Part shown: positions 22,574 through 31,195 of the stretch, one piece after another | Numbering within the stretch: position 1 is the first letter of the stretch | Layout: every line of letters begins with the position of its first letter | From: CAZQSS01 sp964596405 | GTDB lineage: Bacteria; Patescibacteriota; Patescibacteriia; Magasanikbacterales; UBA10003 | Assembly (NCBI GenBank): GCA_964596405.1 | Contig: CAZQSS010000004.1 | Span: 1 to 49,316 of the forward strand | Reading direction: 5' to 3' | DNA: 49,316 bases | Program-made: the position numbers and the translations under genes | Notes under the pieces: generated by a model | What the model was told of the DNA's origin: nothing | What the model saw: only the letters and a program-made list of their open reading frames with translations | Database searches by the model: none

Positions 22574-24868
22574 TTAAATCCCTAACCTATTCTTAATATA
22601 CTCAATAAAAGGTTGGGTCAAGCCGCGATGGCCTTTGGCAATAACAAAAGGCTTCTTTAAATGTTTGGCTAAAAATTCCGGCAGGTTGCCCAATCTGATT
22701 TCGCTGAATAATTTTTCTTGCGAACCGCCCAGCACCACCAGGTCGTGATTTTTACTTTCTGCCAAAAGCGACATGGCGATAGAAGGGCTTTCAACAACCT
22801 TCACCGTATAACGAATATTTGGTCGCAATTTAATTTTATTTTTTACTTTAAAATCAAAAGTGGTTTTCCATTGTTCATAGGCCGGCGAGTTTTTAAAGTT
22901 AGGCGGCAGAACCGTGAGAATAGTGACTTCGCTTTTGAAAAAAGTGGCAATGGCCGAGGTAACTTTTCCGGTAAAACGCAAGAAGGGGCTGACCAGCCGG
23001 TAATCGGCCGCCAACAAAATAGATTTAGGCGGAACAAATTCGTCGCCTTTAAAAACGAGTAGATCGGAACCGACTTGGCGGAGCACCGGATCAATTTTGG
23101 AACCAAAGATTTTGCCTTTGGAACGAACATATCCGTCCCAATTTAAAATAAGAACATCGCAGGCTTCTTCCCGGACAATTTCCAGAATAGTTTTGACCAC
23201 ATCATCGCTTGAAAGCACGTAGGTGTGAGTGTCGATTTTAAAATCGTCGTGTTGATCGTTAAATTCATTGGCCAGTTCTGAAATCCGATCCATCATTTGC
23301 CGCTGATGAGAAATATTTTCGGCGCCGCCCGGATTTATGGTGACGGCAATAATCTCGGCTTCCAAAAAACTGGCAGTCACAAAAGCAAATTGGGAGAGTT
23401 TGTTAATTTCCTCGGAATGAGCGTCGTGGTCAATGGTCAGCAGTACCCGACAGGCCTTTTTTTCTCCCAAGCGTAAAGTTTTTTCATACAGCACGCCCTT
23501 TTCAAAGGCCTGGCGGCGCCGAGAACGGGTGTAAGCGTAGTAATTGATAAAACCCAAAAGCAGCCAAATGGCCGTCACTGTCCAGGCCGCCGAGACAATA
23601 AACAAAGTGGCTATGGCCAAAATAATGTAGATAATAATGGCGATGGTGGGGGTGAGGGGATAGCCTTTGACATGGTAGTTCCATTTGATATCAGGATTTT
23701 TTTTGCGGATGGCAATGCTGGCAATATTAAGCTGTAGAAACAGCAAGACAAAGAGCAAAGAGGCGGCGGCGCCGACTTCAATTAGAGGCAATGACAGAAC
23801 CATGATGGCGATTAAAAGCATGGAGATGAGGGTGGCCACGTCAGGGGTAAGATTTTTTGGATGAATGTGCGAGAGTTTAGTGTAAATACTTTCATCGCGC
23901 GCCAAAGAAAAAGCCAGACGGCTGGAAGAGAAAATCGTGGCATTTAAGGCGGCAATGTTGGCCAAAAAGCCGCCGATGGTCATAATGATGGCCCCAAAGG
24001 GCATAAATTTTCTAGCGCTTTCTATAATTGTGCCCTCGCCCAGGTTGGCGGGCAAACCGTTGGCAATCATGACAAAAGCAATAATCAGATAGAGTATCGC
24101 CACCACGCCCCAGGCGCCAAAAAGAGCTTTGGTCAATTTTTTTGGATCATCCATTTCCTCGCCACTCTGCACTTGGATTTCTGAACCCTCAAAAGCAATA
24201 TAAAAAAGCGCGGCGCTGGAGAATATGCCCAAGAGACCCGCCTGCCAAAAATTGTTGAAATTTATACTCCAGTTGGAAACCGCGCCCAAAGTGGTCAGAC
24301 GCAGACTGCCGCTGACGGCAAAAGCCACTAAAATTACCAAAAGCAATAAAACCAGAATGGAACCGATTTTTTGGGTTTTTTTGTTGCTGCGCCAGTTAAG
24401 CCAACCAAAGAAAAGTATAAAAATCAGCGCGAAAATTTTTTCAAAAGATTCTAGGGTCAGATTGAACGGTTGGGGAATTTTTAAAACAGAGAATAACAGC
24501 ACATAAAGATAAAAACCGCCGGAGAGGGCGTAAAGGCCGCAGGCCGAAGCGTGAGCCAGCCAGGAAATCCAACCGGCAAAAAAACCCTGAAAATCGCCCA
24601 AGCCCATTTTTACCCAACGGTTGCCGCCACCCGCCTCCGGTATGGTGGTGCTAAGCGAGGCGTACGTTTGGATATTTAAAAAAGAAACGATGGCGTTAAT
24701 TGCCAAAGCGACCATAATGGCCGGGCCGGCCAAAAAGATCGCCGGTCCCAATAAAGTAAAAACGCCGCCGCCAACCAAAGAGCCGATGCCTAAAAGCAGG
24801 ACTTCTTTAGTACTCACTTCTTTGGCCAGAACTTGTTGGATTTTATTATTGAGTTTTTTGAGCGACAT
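22574..24868 (-). CDS. APC family amino acid permease with C-terminal USP domains
   Basis: The 764-residue protein has a 12-helix APC permease core (about 1-450; GIGSLVGGGVFTLLGPAIFLAGPA is the first-helix substrate motif). A cytoplasmic tail of two UspA-like domains follows (about 465-605 and 615-745, the second ending in the typical SLLAESKNHDLVVLGGSQ). Such fusions may couple transport to nucleotide sensing. The substrate cannot be deduced. The permease lies four bases past tRNA-Arg and overlaps no other gene. Confidence 0.9.
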   Translation of the reverse strand: MSLKKLNNKIQQVLAKEVSTKEVLLLGIGSLVGGGVFTLLGPAIFLAGPAIMVALAINAIVSFLNIQTYASLSTTIPEAGGGNRWVKMGLGDFQGFFAGWISWLAHASACGLYALSGGFYLYVLLFSVLKIPQPFNLTLESFEKIFALIFILFFGWLNWRSNKKTQKIGSILVLLLLVILVAFAVSGSLRLTTLGAVSNWSINFNNFWQAGLLGIFSSAALFYIAFEGSEIQVQSGEEMDDPKKLTKALFGAWGVVAILYLIIAFVMIANGLPANLGEGTIIESARKFMPFGAIIMTIGGFLANIAALNATIFSSSRLAFSLARDESIYTKLSHIHPKNLTPDVATLISMLLIAIMVLSLPLIEVGAAASLLFVLLFLQLNIASIAIRKKNPDIKWNYHVKGYPLTPTIAIIIYIILAIATLFIVSAAWTVTAIWLLLGFINYYAYTRSRRRQAFEKGVLYEKTLRLGEKKACRVLLTIDHDAHSEEINKLSQFAFVTASFLEAEIIAVTINPGGAENISHQRQMMDRISELANEFNDQHDDFKIDTHTYVLSSDDVVKTILEIVREEACDVLILNWDGYVRSKGKIFGSKIDPVLRQVGSDLLVFKGDEFVPPKSILLAADYRLVSPFLRFTGKVTSAIATFFKSEVTILTVLPPNFKNSPAYEQWKTTFDFKVKNKIKLRPNIRYTVKVVESPSIAMSLLAESKNHDLVVLGGSQEKLFSEIRLGNLPEFLAKHLKKPFVIAKGHRGLTQPFIEYIKNRLGI

Positions 24869-24872
24869 ATTT

Positions 24873-26057
24873 TTATTGAGATTTTTCTATTGATTCACCG
24901 GTCAGTCGTTTGTAAGTTTTTTTCCATTGGAAAAGCGGTTCGGGTTGCAAGAGGGCAATGGTTTGTTCCAAAGTGTAACCTTTTTTCCTCAGGGCGGAAA
25001 AAACATTTATCGCGTCTTTGACCGACTGTTCATGCTTTTCGCGATTAAAAACTTCACCGGTTATTTTTTTAATCAGTGGTTCATGATCTTGGCCCAACGC
25101 GGCCATGAGATGTGGCGACAAATGGCGGTCCAGGTTAGAGAGAGAGTCGTATAAGCCGTTTTTTTCAGTCAGATATTTTACAAATTCTTGCGCTGAAACC
25201 CCTTGTTTTGAGAAAGATAATATTTCATTTTTAATGCGTTCCTCCACATCAGCCCGTCGGCTGTAGACCATGTAGCGCCGCAGGTTTTCTTCTAGATTTT
25301 TTATTCCGCCAGCCAAGACGGCATCATGGGCTTCGTGAACGGGGTAGCCGCCGGTCAATCTGTCATTTTCTTTTTTAAATAATTTAGTTATGGCGTGCTG
25401 TTCTTCGTGGGCGCGAATTTGCTTGGAAAAACCATCAATCACGTACTCCGTAGCATTTTCAACGGTAATCGCCAGGCCGGGCAAAAGAGACGTCGAAATC
25501 AAATATCCACCAGTTTTTTGAGACTGAGTAATTTCTTCGGGCGTGGGTTTGCGTCTGCTTAAAAAAGCTTTGTTGTAAATAAAAGCGTAATCTTCCGGAT
25601 TTTGGATTTTAAAATGCAAAGTCATTGGTCCCTCGGTCACTTCTATCCGGCCTTTGGGTTTTCGGCCAAAAGTAGCTTTAAAAAGTTCCTTGTCGTTCGG
25701 ATATTTTTTTCTGATTTCTTGAGTTGTCCTGCGTTTTTCTTCATACAGTCTTATCATCCGTCTGATTAGCTCTTCAGAATACCAATCCAGACCGTATTTG
25801 GCGCCCATATCTTTGGCCCGTTCAAAAAGCTGGGCATAAGAAGTGTCAGGAAAGGCGGTAATCACCGCGATAATTTCTTCTTGGATTTTGGCCAGGCCTT
25901 CTTTTTGGTAAGCCAGCTTCTCTTTAAATTCTTTGATTTGGGCCTGACGTTCGGCCTTGGGCAACTTAAGAATATCAGCCAGTTTCTCGGGGGGATTAAA
26001 AATTTCGTCTTGATTAATGGGCGGGTTAAATTCGGGTGATTTTGAACCTTCTTTCAT
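24873..26057 (-). CDS. hypothetical protein with HExxH-like motif
   Basis: I prefer the start at 26057 (MKEGSKSPEF), giving 394 residues; an ATG 18 bases upstream is also possible. The N-terminal part is helical and charged. The centre holds KQIRAHEEQHAITKLF, an HExxH motif near residue 220, and EAHDAVLAG about 30 residues later could supply a further ligand. No signal peptide is visible. A cytoplasmic zincin-type peptidase is possible, but no family was recognised. Confidence 0.65.
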   Translation of the reverse strand: MKEGSKSPEFNPPINQDEIFNPPEKLADILKLPKAERQAQIKEFKEKLAYQKEGLAKIQEEIIAVITAFPDTSYAQLFERAKDMGAKYGLDWYSEELIRRMIRLYEEKRRTTQEIRKKYPNDKELFKATFGRKPKGRIEVTEGPMTLHFKIQNPEDYAFIYNKAFLSRRKPTPEEITQSQKTGGYLISTSLLPGLAITVENATEYVIDGFSKQIRAHEEQHAITKLFKKENDRLTGGYPVHEAHDAVLAGGIKNLEENLRRYMVYSRRADVEERIKNEILSFSKQGVSAQEFVKYLTEKNGLYDSLSNLDRHLSPHLMAALGQDHEPLIKKITGEVFNREKHEQSVKDAINVFSALRKKGYTLEQTIALLQPEPLFQWKKTYKRLTGESIEKSQ

Positions 26058-26163
26058 ACGGTTCCACTCTATCAAAAACTATCCAAAAAATCCAGTTTTA
26101 TGGTAAGATATTGAAATAAAAAACAACTCCCACAATGCGAGAGTTGTTTTAATTATTGAAAAT

Positions 26164-26236
26164 TGCGCCGCCTGGGAATCGAACCCAGAACCTTATCCTT
26201 AAGAGGGATCTGCTCTACCAATTGAGCTAGCAGCGC
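26164..26236 (-). tRNA. tRNA-Lys (anticodon CUU)
   Basis: Cloverleaf on the minus strand: acceptor GCGCTGC/GCGGCGC, D-arm AGCTC...GAGC, anticodon loop CTCTTAA, T-arm CTGGG-TTCGATT-CCCAG. CCA is not encoded. Confidence 0.92.
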
Positions 26237-26243
26237 GCGATAT

Positions 26244-26939
26244 TTACCAACTCTTAACTTTTAAAGCTTCTTTGGCGGCTTGGGTTTGGGCTTCCTGCTT
26301 GGAAGAACCTTCGCCGCGGGCAATTTCTTCTTTTTCTAAAAACACAGCCACCACAAACTGTTTGTTATGGTCCGGGCCGGTTTCATTGATAACTCTGTAA
26401 GTTGGGGTCACGCCCGCTTCTTCCTGCGCCGCTTCCTGAAAACGGCTTTTCGGATCGATGTAAAGTTGATTTTCCAAAATCGTTGATAAATGAATGATGA
26501 GAAAACGATGAATAAAATTAGCCGCTTCGGTGTAACCCCTGTCCAAGTAAATGGCGCCGACCACTGACTCAAAAGCATTGGCTAAAATATAGTGCCGGGC
26601 TTTGGTGTCTTTATCTTTTGATTCGCCGCGGCTCAGATACAAAAAATCTTCAATATTAAGATCGCGGGAAACATTGGCCAGCATATTAGCATTAACCAGG
26701 CTGGCGCGCCAGTTGGTCAGATCGCCTTCCGCGTTGTCAAAATTTTTATAAAGATAATCTGTCACCGCCAGCTCCAAAACAGCGTCACCCAAAAATTCCA
26801 AACGCTCATTTTGAGGTAACTCAAACGACGGGTGCTCGTTTAGGTAAGAACGATGCACCAAAGCCTGCCTCAGCAAGTCTTTGTTTTTAAATTCTATCCC
26901 AATATTTTTCTCCAACTGGGAGATATCTTTTAGAGTCAT
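26244..26939 (-). CDS. rnc: ribonuclease III
   Basis: The 231-residue protein has the RNase III signature NERLEFLGDAVLELA (residues 44-58) and a second acidic cluster (FESVVGAIYLDRGY). A C-terminal double-stranded RNA-binding domain follows (about 155-228, ending GEGSSKQEAQTQAAKEAL). It processes rRNA precursors and structured RNAs. The 23S leader/trailer stem and the repeated hairpins in this window are natural candidate substrates. It lies downstream of rpmF and nusB on the same strand. Confidence 0.96.
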   Translation of the reverse strand: MTLKDISQLEKNIGIEFKNKDLLRQALVHRSYLNEHPSFELPQNERLEFLGDAVLELAVTDYLYKNFDNAEGDLTNWRASLVNANMLANVSRDLNIEDFLYLSRGESKDKDTKARHYILANAFESVVGAIYLDRGYTEAANFIHRFLIIHLSTILENQLYIDPKSRFQEAAQEEAGVTPTYRVINETGPDHNKQFVVAVFLEKEEIARGEGSSKQEAQTQAAKEALKVKSW

Positions 26940-27020
26940 AACAAGATAAAAATATCTTGTTAGCTTATTAACTTGTTATCTTTAAAAAAGACAACGATTT
27001 AGCAAGCTAGCAATCTTAAA

Positions 27021-27527
27021 TTATTCAGATGACGGGGCTTCGGGCGGGGTTTCCGGCGCCGGTTCCGTGGCCGGCTTTTTTTCTTCCATGTCCACTTTTT
27101 TCAGTTCGCCGCCTTCCACCATTTTTTGGTAGATGGCGCCCAGCACGCCGTTGATAAAACGGCCGGAAGAGTTACCGCCGAAACTTTTGGCGATCTCAAT
27201 CGCTTCATTGATGGCAACTTTGGAAGGCACGTCGCTGGTAAATTTTAATTCGTAAACGCCCAACCGTAAAACATTGCGGTCCACCATGGTAATCTGCGAG
27301 ATGGGCCATTGCGGGGCGTATTGAGTAATGATTTCGTCAATTTCTTTCGCGTGTTTAATCACACCCTGAACCAAACTGGAAGCAAAGCCTTCGTCATCGA
27401 GGCCGGGGGCAAATTCCGCCAAATTGTGCCGCAACACTTCTGGCGCGGTGGCGTTTTCTTGGTTATTAAAGTCCCATTGGTAAAGGGTCTGCATGGCAAT
27501 GGAACGAGCGAGGTGTCGGTTAGACAT
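27021..27527 (-). CDS. nusB: transcription antitermination factor NusB
   Basis: The 168-residue protein starts with the NusB pattern RHLARSIAMQTLYQWDF. It continues with TMVDRNVLRLGVYELKF and VAINEAIEIAKSFGGNSSGRFINGVLGAI. A Pro/Glu-rich tail of about 25 residues is extra. NusB with S10 binds boxA RNA and prevents premature termination in rRNA operons. The boxA-like motifs in many leaders of this window make it of special interest. Confidence 0.95.
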   Translation of the reverse strand: MSNRHLARSIAMQTLYQWDFNNQENATAPEVLRHNLAEFAPGLDDEGFASSLVQGVIKHAKEIDEIITQYAPQWPISQITMVDRNVLRLGVYELKFTSDVPSKVAINEAIEIAKSFGGNSSGRFINGVLGAIYQKMVEGGELKKVDMEEKKPATEPAPETPPEAPSSE

Positions 27528-27573
27528 AAAAGAACTTGATTAAATGAACAAACTTAGAAATTAGACAACCGGT

Positions 27574-27762
27574 CTATTTCTTTTTAGTTTTTATTTTGAT
27601 AACTTCCCGTCCTTTGTAAGTACCGCAAAAAGCGCAAAGGCGATGCGGCCGGACTGGTTTTTGGCATTTGGGACAAACAAACAGCTGCGTCGGTTTTAAG
27701 GCAAAATGCGCGGCGCGGCGGCGTTTATCCGATGATGTTCTGCGATGACCGGGTAGACCCAT
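27574..27762 (-). CDS. rpmF: 50S ribosomal protein L32
   Basis: The 62-residue basic protein has the zinc form of L32: start MGLPGHRRTSSDKRRRAAHFAL, then CPKC and CAFC knuckles. It is first in the rpmF-nusB-rnc run and has a consensus promoter at 27796-27824 whose -35 lies in the R1 repeat. Confidence 0.96.
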   Translation of the reverse strand: MGLPGHRRTSSDKRRRAAHFALKPTQLFVCPKCQKPVRPHRLCAFCGTYKGREVIKIKTKKK

Positions 27763-27795
27763 ATAATAATAGTAATTGAAAATTAAATCATTTAG

Positions 27796-27824
27796 ATTAT
27801 AGCCGAGTTAGCTGAATTTGTCAA
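27796..27824 (-). promoter_or_regulatory. consensus promoter of rpmF, with -35 at a repeat edge
   Basis: On the minus strand TTGACA (27819-27824), 17 bases, TATAAT (27796-27801). TTGACA is part of the GGGGTTGACA edge of the R1 repeat. Confidence 0.88.
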
Positions 27825-27928
27825 CCCCGGCCGCCTTTAAGGTTCTTCGCTGGTAAAATTTGAATCACGATTCTTCTTTGTTGTGTGGTTGGGGACACCC
27901 GTTCTACCTGAACAGGCGGCGGGGTCAA
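27820..27928. repeat. R1 repeat, single diverged copy
   Basis: GTCAACCCCGGCCGCC at one end and GGCGGCGGGGTCAA at the other, with TTTGTTGTGTGG inside, as in the tandem copy at 2208-2521. The imperfect inverted ends suggest a small mobile (MITE-like) element. Confidence 0.75.
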
Positions 27929-27964
27929 TGGCCTCGGAGCTACAGTTATATTATACACCATTTT

Positions 27965-28104
27965 GGGACTGTCGCCGAATACACTTGTCATTCCCGCGAA
28001 AGCGGGAATCCAGTGGCAACACATCGTAAATTAGCCAAATTTCTGGATCCCCGCATACGCGGGGATGACAAATCGAACGAATTTTGTTATTTGGCGACAG
28101 CCCC
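27965..28104. repeat. inverted repeat holding a MITE-like element
   Basis: GGGACTGTCGCC (27965) is matched by GGCGACAGCCCC (28093). Inside lies the 85-base element 27986-28070 with ends TGTCATTCCCGCG and CGCGGGGATGACA, plus an inner AATCCAG/CTGGATC pair. That end sequence is a type widespread in bacterial genomes. Confidence 0.75.
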
Positions 28105-28126
28105 TTTTGAACCAAGCTTTAAATTG

Positions 28127-28156
28127 AAAAGCTCCGATGTTAAGTCGGAGCTTTTT
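28127..28156 (-). terminator. terminator of the M16 peptidase gene
   Basis: AAAAGCTCCGA/TCGGAGCTTTT, followed by a T-run on the minus strand. Confidence 0.82.
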
Positions 28157-28162
28157 GTTGGG

Positions 28163-29419
28163 TTAGCTGATTTTGAAACCCTCGGGCACGAGCGCCGTGA
28201 GAGTGAATTCGTCAGTCAGATACCGGCGAGCCATTTCCAGCACGTCTTTTTTGGTCACCTTTTTGATGTGCTTGTAAGCTTCCCGGAAATCGTGAGGGTA
28301 GCCGTCGATTTCGGTGTGGAGAATGCCCCGGGCCAGTTTGGGCAGACTGTCGAGGCCCTCGCTGTACTGCGAGACCAGCAGACTCCGGGCAATATCGAAT
28401 TCTTTGTCGCTCAAGAGATTGGTTTTGAGGTCGGTGAATTCACCGAGGATAATCTCCTGCGTTTCCAGAAAACGTTTGGCGTCAAAACCGGCAACGTAGG
28501 CGCCAAATAGCCCCACGCCAACGGAGCTACTGTAGAAGCTGCCGATCGAGTAGCCGATGCCGTTTTTTTCCCGCAGTTTCTGGAACATCCGCGAAGAAAA
28601 TCCGGCCGAGAGCACGCCGTCAAGAAAGTACAGTTTGAAGACCTCGGCGCTCAGTAAGCTCGGGACTTTGTAGCCGAGGGCGAGATAGGCCTGCTTGAGG
28701 TCGTTGCGGGTTTCCATTTTTGTCTGGCGCCGGTTGGGCGGCGCGACAAACAAAGGATGTCGAATACCGCGAACGTAGGGCATAGCGCCGAAAGTTTTTT
28801 TGATGGCGGCTTTCAGGTTCTTTTCGTCAAATTTTCCGACAACAACGATGACCATATTGTTCGGGGCGTAGTAATCGCTTTTGAAACAAATCAAGTCGCT
28901 CGACGTGATCGCGCCCATCGCTTTTTCAGTGCCGGCGACGGTTTTCTCCAAAGGCGTGCCAGCCAAGAGCGTTGGGTAGAAGAGGTGGCTGAACGCGTAA
29001 CTGCCGGGGTCTTCAATCCCCAGTTTGATTTCGGTCAGGATGACCTGTTTTTCCCGCGCGAATTCCGCCGGGTCGTAAACGAAGTTGGTGGCCGCTTCGT
29101 AAGCCACGGTCACAGCTTCGCTCAAGGCCTCGGGCAGACATTTGACATGGAAGACGGTTTCGTTGAAGTTTGTCCAGGCATTGATGGCGGCGCCGCCCAG
29201 CTCCAGCGTTTCGGTGATTTCTTTGGCTGTGCGGTGGGCGTTGCTTTTGAAAAGTAGGTGCTCGTTAAAGTGACTGCCGCCGTTGAGTTTTTCATTCTCG
29301 TGGATGGATCCGACCTTGACGCCGACCAGGATCACCGCCTTTTTGGCCCTTGGCACATGGTGAGTCAGAATGGTCAGGCCATTGTCCAACACCGTCCGTT
29401 TCACGCCTTTCAGGTTCAT
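28163..29419 (-). CDS. M16 family (insulinase-like) zinc peptidase
   Basis: The 418-residue protein has the inverted zinc motif HFNEH (HxxEH, residues 50-54), with the distal Glu expected in the following helix (NETVFHVKCLPEALSEAV). The second, inactive M16_C domain (about 165-345) follows. It resembles the bacterial M16B processing-peptidase-like proteases. No signal peptide is visible, so a cytoplasmic role is likely. The start follows GGAAGGAGGCAACTA. Confidence 0.93.
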   Translation of the reverse strand: MNLKGVKRTVLDNGLTILTHHVPRAKKAVILVGVKVGSIHENEKLNGGSHFNEHLLFKSNAHRTAKEITETLELGGAAINAWTNFNETVFHVKCLPEALSEAVTVAYEAATNFVYDPAEFAREKQVILTEIKLGIEDPGSYAFSHLFYPTLLAGTPLEKTVAGTEKAMGAITSSDLICFKSDYYAPNNMVIVVVGKFDEKNLKAAIKKTFGAMPYVRGIRHPLFVAPPNRRQTKMETRNDLKQAYLALGYKVPSLLSAEVFKLYFLDGVLSAGFSSRMFQKLREKNGIGYSIGSFYSSSVGVGLFGAYVAGFDAKRFLETQEIILGEFTDLKTNLLSDKEFDIARSLLVSQYSEGLDSLPKLARGILHTEIDGYPHDFREAYKHIKKVTKKDVLEMARRYLTDEFTLTALVPEGFKIS

Positions 29420-29569
29420 TAGTTGCCTCCTTCCGATTAATTGTTAATGTTCCAAGAAAACCTTAACAGAAAAAATTTTCTTGGTCAAGAGGGGTTATCC
29501 ATCTATCCCCAGGCAACCGTTTGACAAACATTTGCCAATGGAGTTAAATAAGAAAACAGGGAGGCAACA

Positions 29570-29752
29570 ATGATAGAAACATTGCTCAAAGAGCTTTTGA
29601 AAATTTTCTTCATCGTCTTTCTGTTGGGCTGTTCCATGCTTGGAGCCTTTAAACTGCTGGGCGGGCTAACCAAACCCGCCCACATCATTCTTCTTCTTTT
29701 GATCGGTTACGGATTTTTTTGGATCCTTGTCTTCATTTCCAGATGGCGATAG
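29570..29752 (+). CDS. small membrane protein, two helices
   Basis: The 60-residue product (MIETLLKELLKIFFIVFLLGCSMLG...) has hydrophobic helices at about 10-30 and 38-56 and ends in ISRWR. GGGAGGCAACA precedes it and a terminator follows at once. No family was recognised. Confidence 0.65.
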   Translation: MIETLLKELLKIFFIVFLLGCSMLGAFKLLGGLTKPAHIILLLLIGYGFFWILVFISRWR

Positions 29753-29754
29753 TG

Positions 29755-29778
29755 AGAGCTCACAACGGGCTCTTTTTT
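29755..29778 (+). terminator. terminator of the 29570 gene
   Basis: GAGC/GCTC stem with seven T. H1 copy II begins in the T-run. Confidence 0.7.
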
Positions 29779-29835
29779 TGTTAACGTCCAAAAATTACGA
29801 GCCGCAGGTGAGGTCATTTTTGTGACAGTTAACAA
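29778..29835 (+). repeat. H1 palindrome, copy II
   Basis: TTGTTAACGTCCAAAAAT pairs with ATTTTTGTGACAGTTAACAA. The same ends occur in the copy at 40859-40916. Confidence 0.82.
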
Positions 29836-29946
29836 CCCCGTCGCAGTTCTAAGGGCATAGATAGCCCAGCATAATGAGAGCCGAGAGGCGTTTCGCGAAA
29901 AAAACTACTTACCTGTCATAATCTAACGCCGGAACTGCGACTGGGG
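29836..29946 (+). repeat. H2 structured element, copy II
   Basis: The 5' arm CCCCGTCGCAGTTC pairs with the 3' arm GAACTGCGAC-T-GGGG (one extra T). The core is GAGAGCCGAGAGGCGTT, a GCC-GAGA-GGC hairpin. Confidence 0.82.
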
Positions 29947-29964
29947 TATTTTTCTTACAGGGGT

Positions 29965-29993
29965 TTGACAAAATACAGGTTTTGTAGTATACT
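29965..29993 (+). promoter_or_regulatory. promoter of rpsO
   Basis: TTGACA (29965-29970), a 17-base spacer, TATACT (29988-29993). A leader of about 90 bases follows. Confidence 0.85.
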
Positions 29994-30090
29994 TAAAACG
30001 TTAAATTAATATCTTTGGTCGGATTTAACGGCCAAGGCCGAGGCAGTTGATTGAATGCATTAACTCGCCTTAGGTGAATACAACGCATTT

Positions 30091-30438
30091 ATGTTGGATA
30101 AAAAACTTAAATTACGGATCATCAATGAGTTTAAGACTCATGCCAGTGATACCGGTTCAACCGAGGTGCAAATTGCCATCTTAACCGAGGAGATCGTTGA
30201 GTTAAGCAAGCACTTAAAGCATCATCGCAAAGATAACTCTTCCCGCCGCGGCCTTTTACGCAAAGTTAACGAACGCCGCCGCCTGCTCAAGTATTTATCC
30301 CGCGAAAATCTCAAGAGTTACGAGAAAATAGCGGCTAAATTAAAACTCAAGAAGGTCGCGATTCAAGAGGTTAAAGACGTGGTTTTAGAAGAAGAAGATG
30401 ATGTTGTCCCCTTGGTGATAGGAGAGAAAGCTGTCTAA
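30091..30438 (+). CDS. rpsO: 30S ribosomal protein S15, extended C-terminus
   Basis: The first 88 residues are a canonical S15 (DTGSTEVQIAILTEEIVELSKHLKHHRKDNSSRRGLLRKVNERRRLLKYL). About 27 additional residues (KKVAIQEVKDVVLEEEDDVVPLVIGEKAV) form an acidic tail not present in standard S15. It binds 16S rRNA helix 22. The terminator is at 30448. Confidence 0.96.
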   Translation: MLDKKLKLRIINEFKTHASDTGSTEVQIAILTEEIVELSKHLKHHRKDNSSRRGLLRKVNERRRLLKYLSRENLKSYEKIAAKLKLKKVAIQEVKDVVLEEEDDVVPLVIGEKAV

Positions 30439-30447
30439 ATTTTATCC

Positions 30448-30472
30448 AGCCAACCCTTGGGTTGGCTTTTAA
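30448..30472 (+). terminator. terminator of rpsO
   Basis: AGCCAACCC/GGGTTGGCT followed by TTT, shortly after the stop. Confidence 0.8.
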
Positions 30473-30479
30473 ATAAGTA

Positions 30480-30569
30480 AATAATATACGAATCAACGAA
30501 TCCAATATACAAATCTACGAATAATTTGTAGATTCGTACAGGATATTTGTAGATTCGAATCATATTCAT
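30480..30569. repeat. short low-complexity repeats
   Basis: TTTGTAGATTCG and its complement occur several times in this spacer between rpsO and the NYN gene. It is probably slippage-derived. Confidence 0.6.
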
Positions 30570-31112
30570 ATGATTAAACATCCGGATCAGCGTGTGGGCG
30601 TTTTTATTGATGTCCAAAACTTGTATTATAGCGCCAAAAATTTATATGACGCTAAGGTTAATTTTGGCGAAATTGTCAAAGCGGGTTTGGCCGATCGCAA
30701 ACTCATCCGGGCGATTGCTTACGTTGTCCGCACCCAGACCGGCGAGGAAAAACCGTTTTTTGAGGCCTTAACCGGCATGGGCATAGAAACCAAAGAGCGC
30801 GATCTGCAGATTTTTTTCGGCGGCGCCAAAAAAGCCGACTGGGACGTGGGCATTACTATTGACGCGGTCCGTTTATCCCCGAGTTTAGACGCAATAATTC
30901 TCGTCTCGGGCGATGGCGACTATATTCCTTTGATAGAATATCTGCAAAACCAAGGCAAGCAGGTAGAGGTAATGGCGTTTAAAGAAACCACCTCGGCCAA
31001 GCTTTTGGAAGTGGTGGATGGTTTTACGGATTTATCCGGTGATAAAAAAAGATTCTTGATTCCCTACCGCACATTTAATAATAACAAACCGTTTATTAAA
31101 AAAAGAAAATAA
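30570..31112 (+). CDS. NYN domain (LabA/DUF88-like) protein
   Basis: The 180-residue protein matches the NYN fold of PIN-like nucleases: RVGVFIDVQNLYYSAKN (first Asp), KKADWDVGITIDAV, and IILVSGDGDYIPLIEYLQNQGKQVEVMAF. The conserved Asp residues of the active site are all present. Family members act on RNA or regulate gene expression. It lies between rpsO and pnp, a sensible place for an RNA-metabolism enzyme. Confidence 0.9.
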   Translation: MIKHPDQRVGVFIDVQNLYYSAKNLYDAKVNFGEIVKAGLADRKLIRAIAYVVRTQTGEEKPFFEALTGMGIETKERDLQIFFGGAKKADWDVGITIDAVRLSPSLDAIILVSGDGDYIPLIEYLQNQGKQVEVMAFKETTSAKLLEVVDGFTDLSGDKKRFLIPYRTFNNNKPFIKKRK

Positions 31113-31195
31113 TTAATTAACGCTGGTCCTGAGACAAAGAGATTCGTGAATGATTCATGGTCTCAAGCTTCGGGATCAGCATAAACAATTTATGT

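Noticed and set aside
29778..29835. H1 palindromes as integron attC sites
   Set aside because: The ends do not fit RYYYAAC...GTTRRRY, there is no integrase, and the copies are not in cassette spacing.
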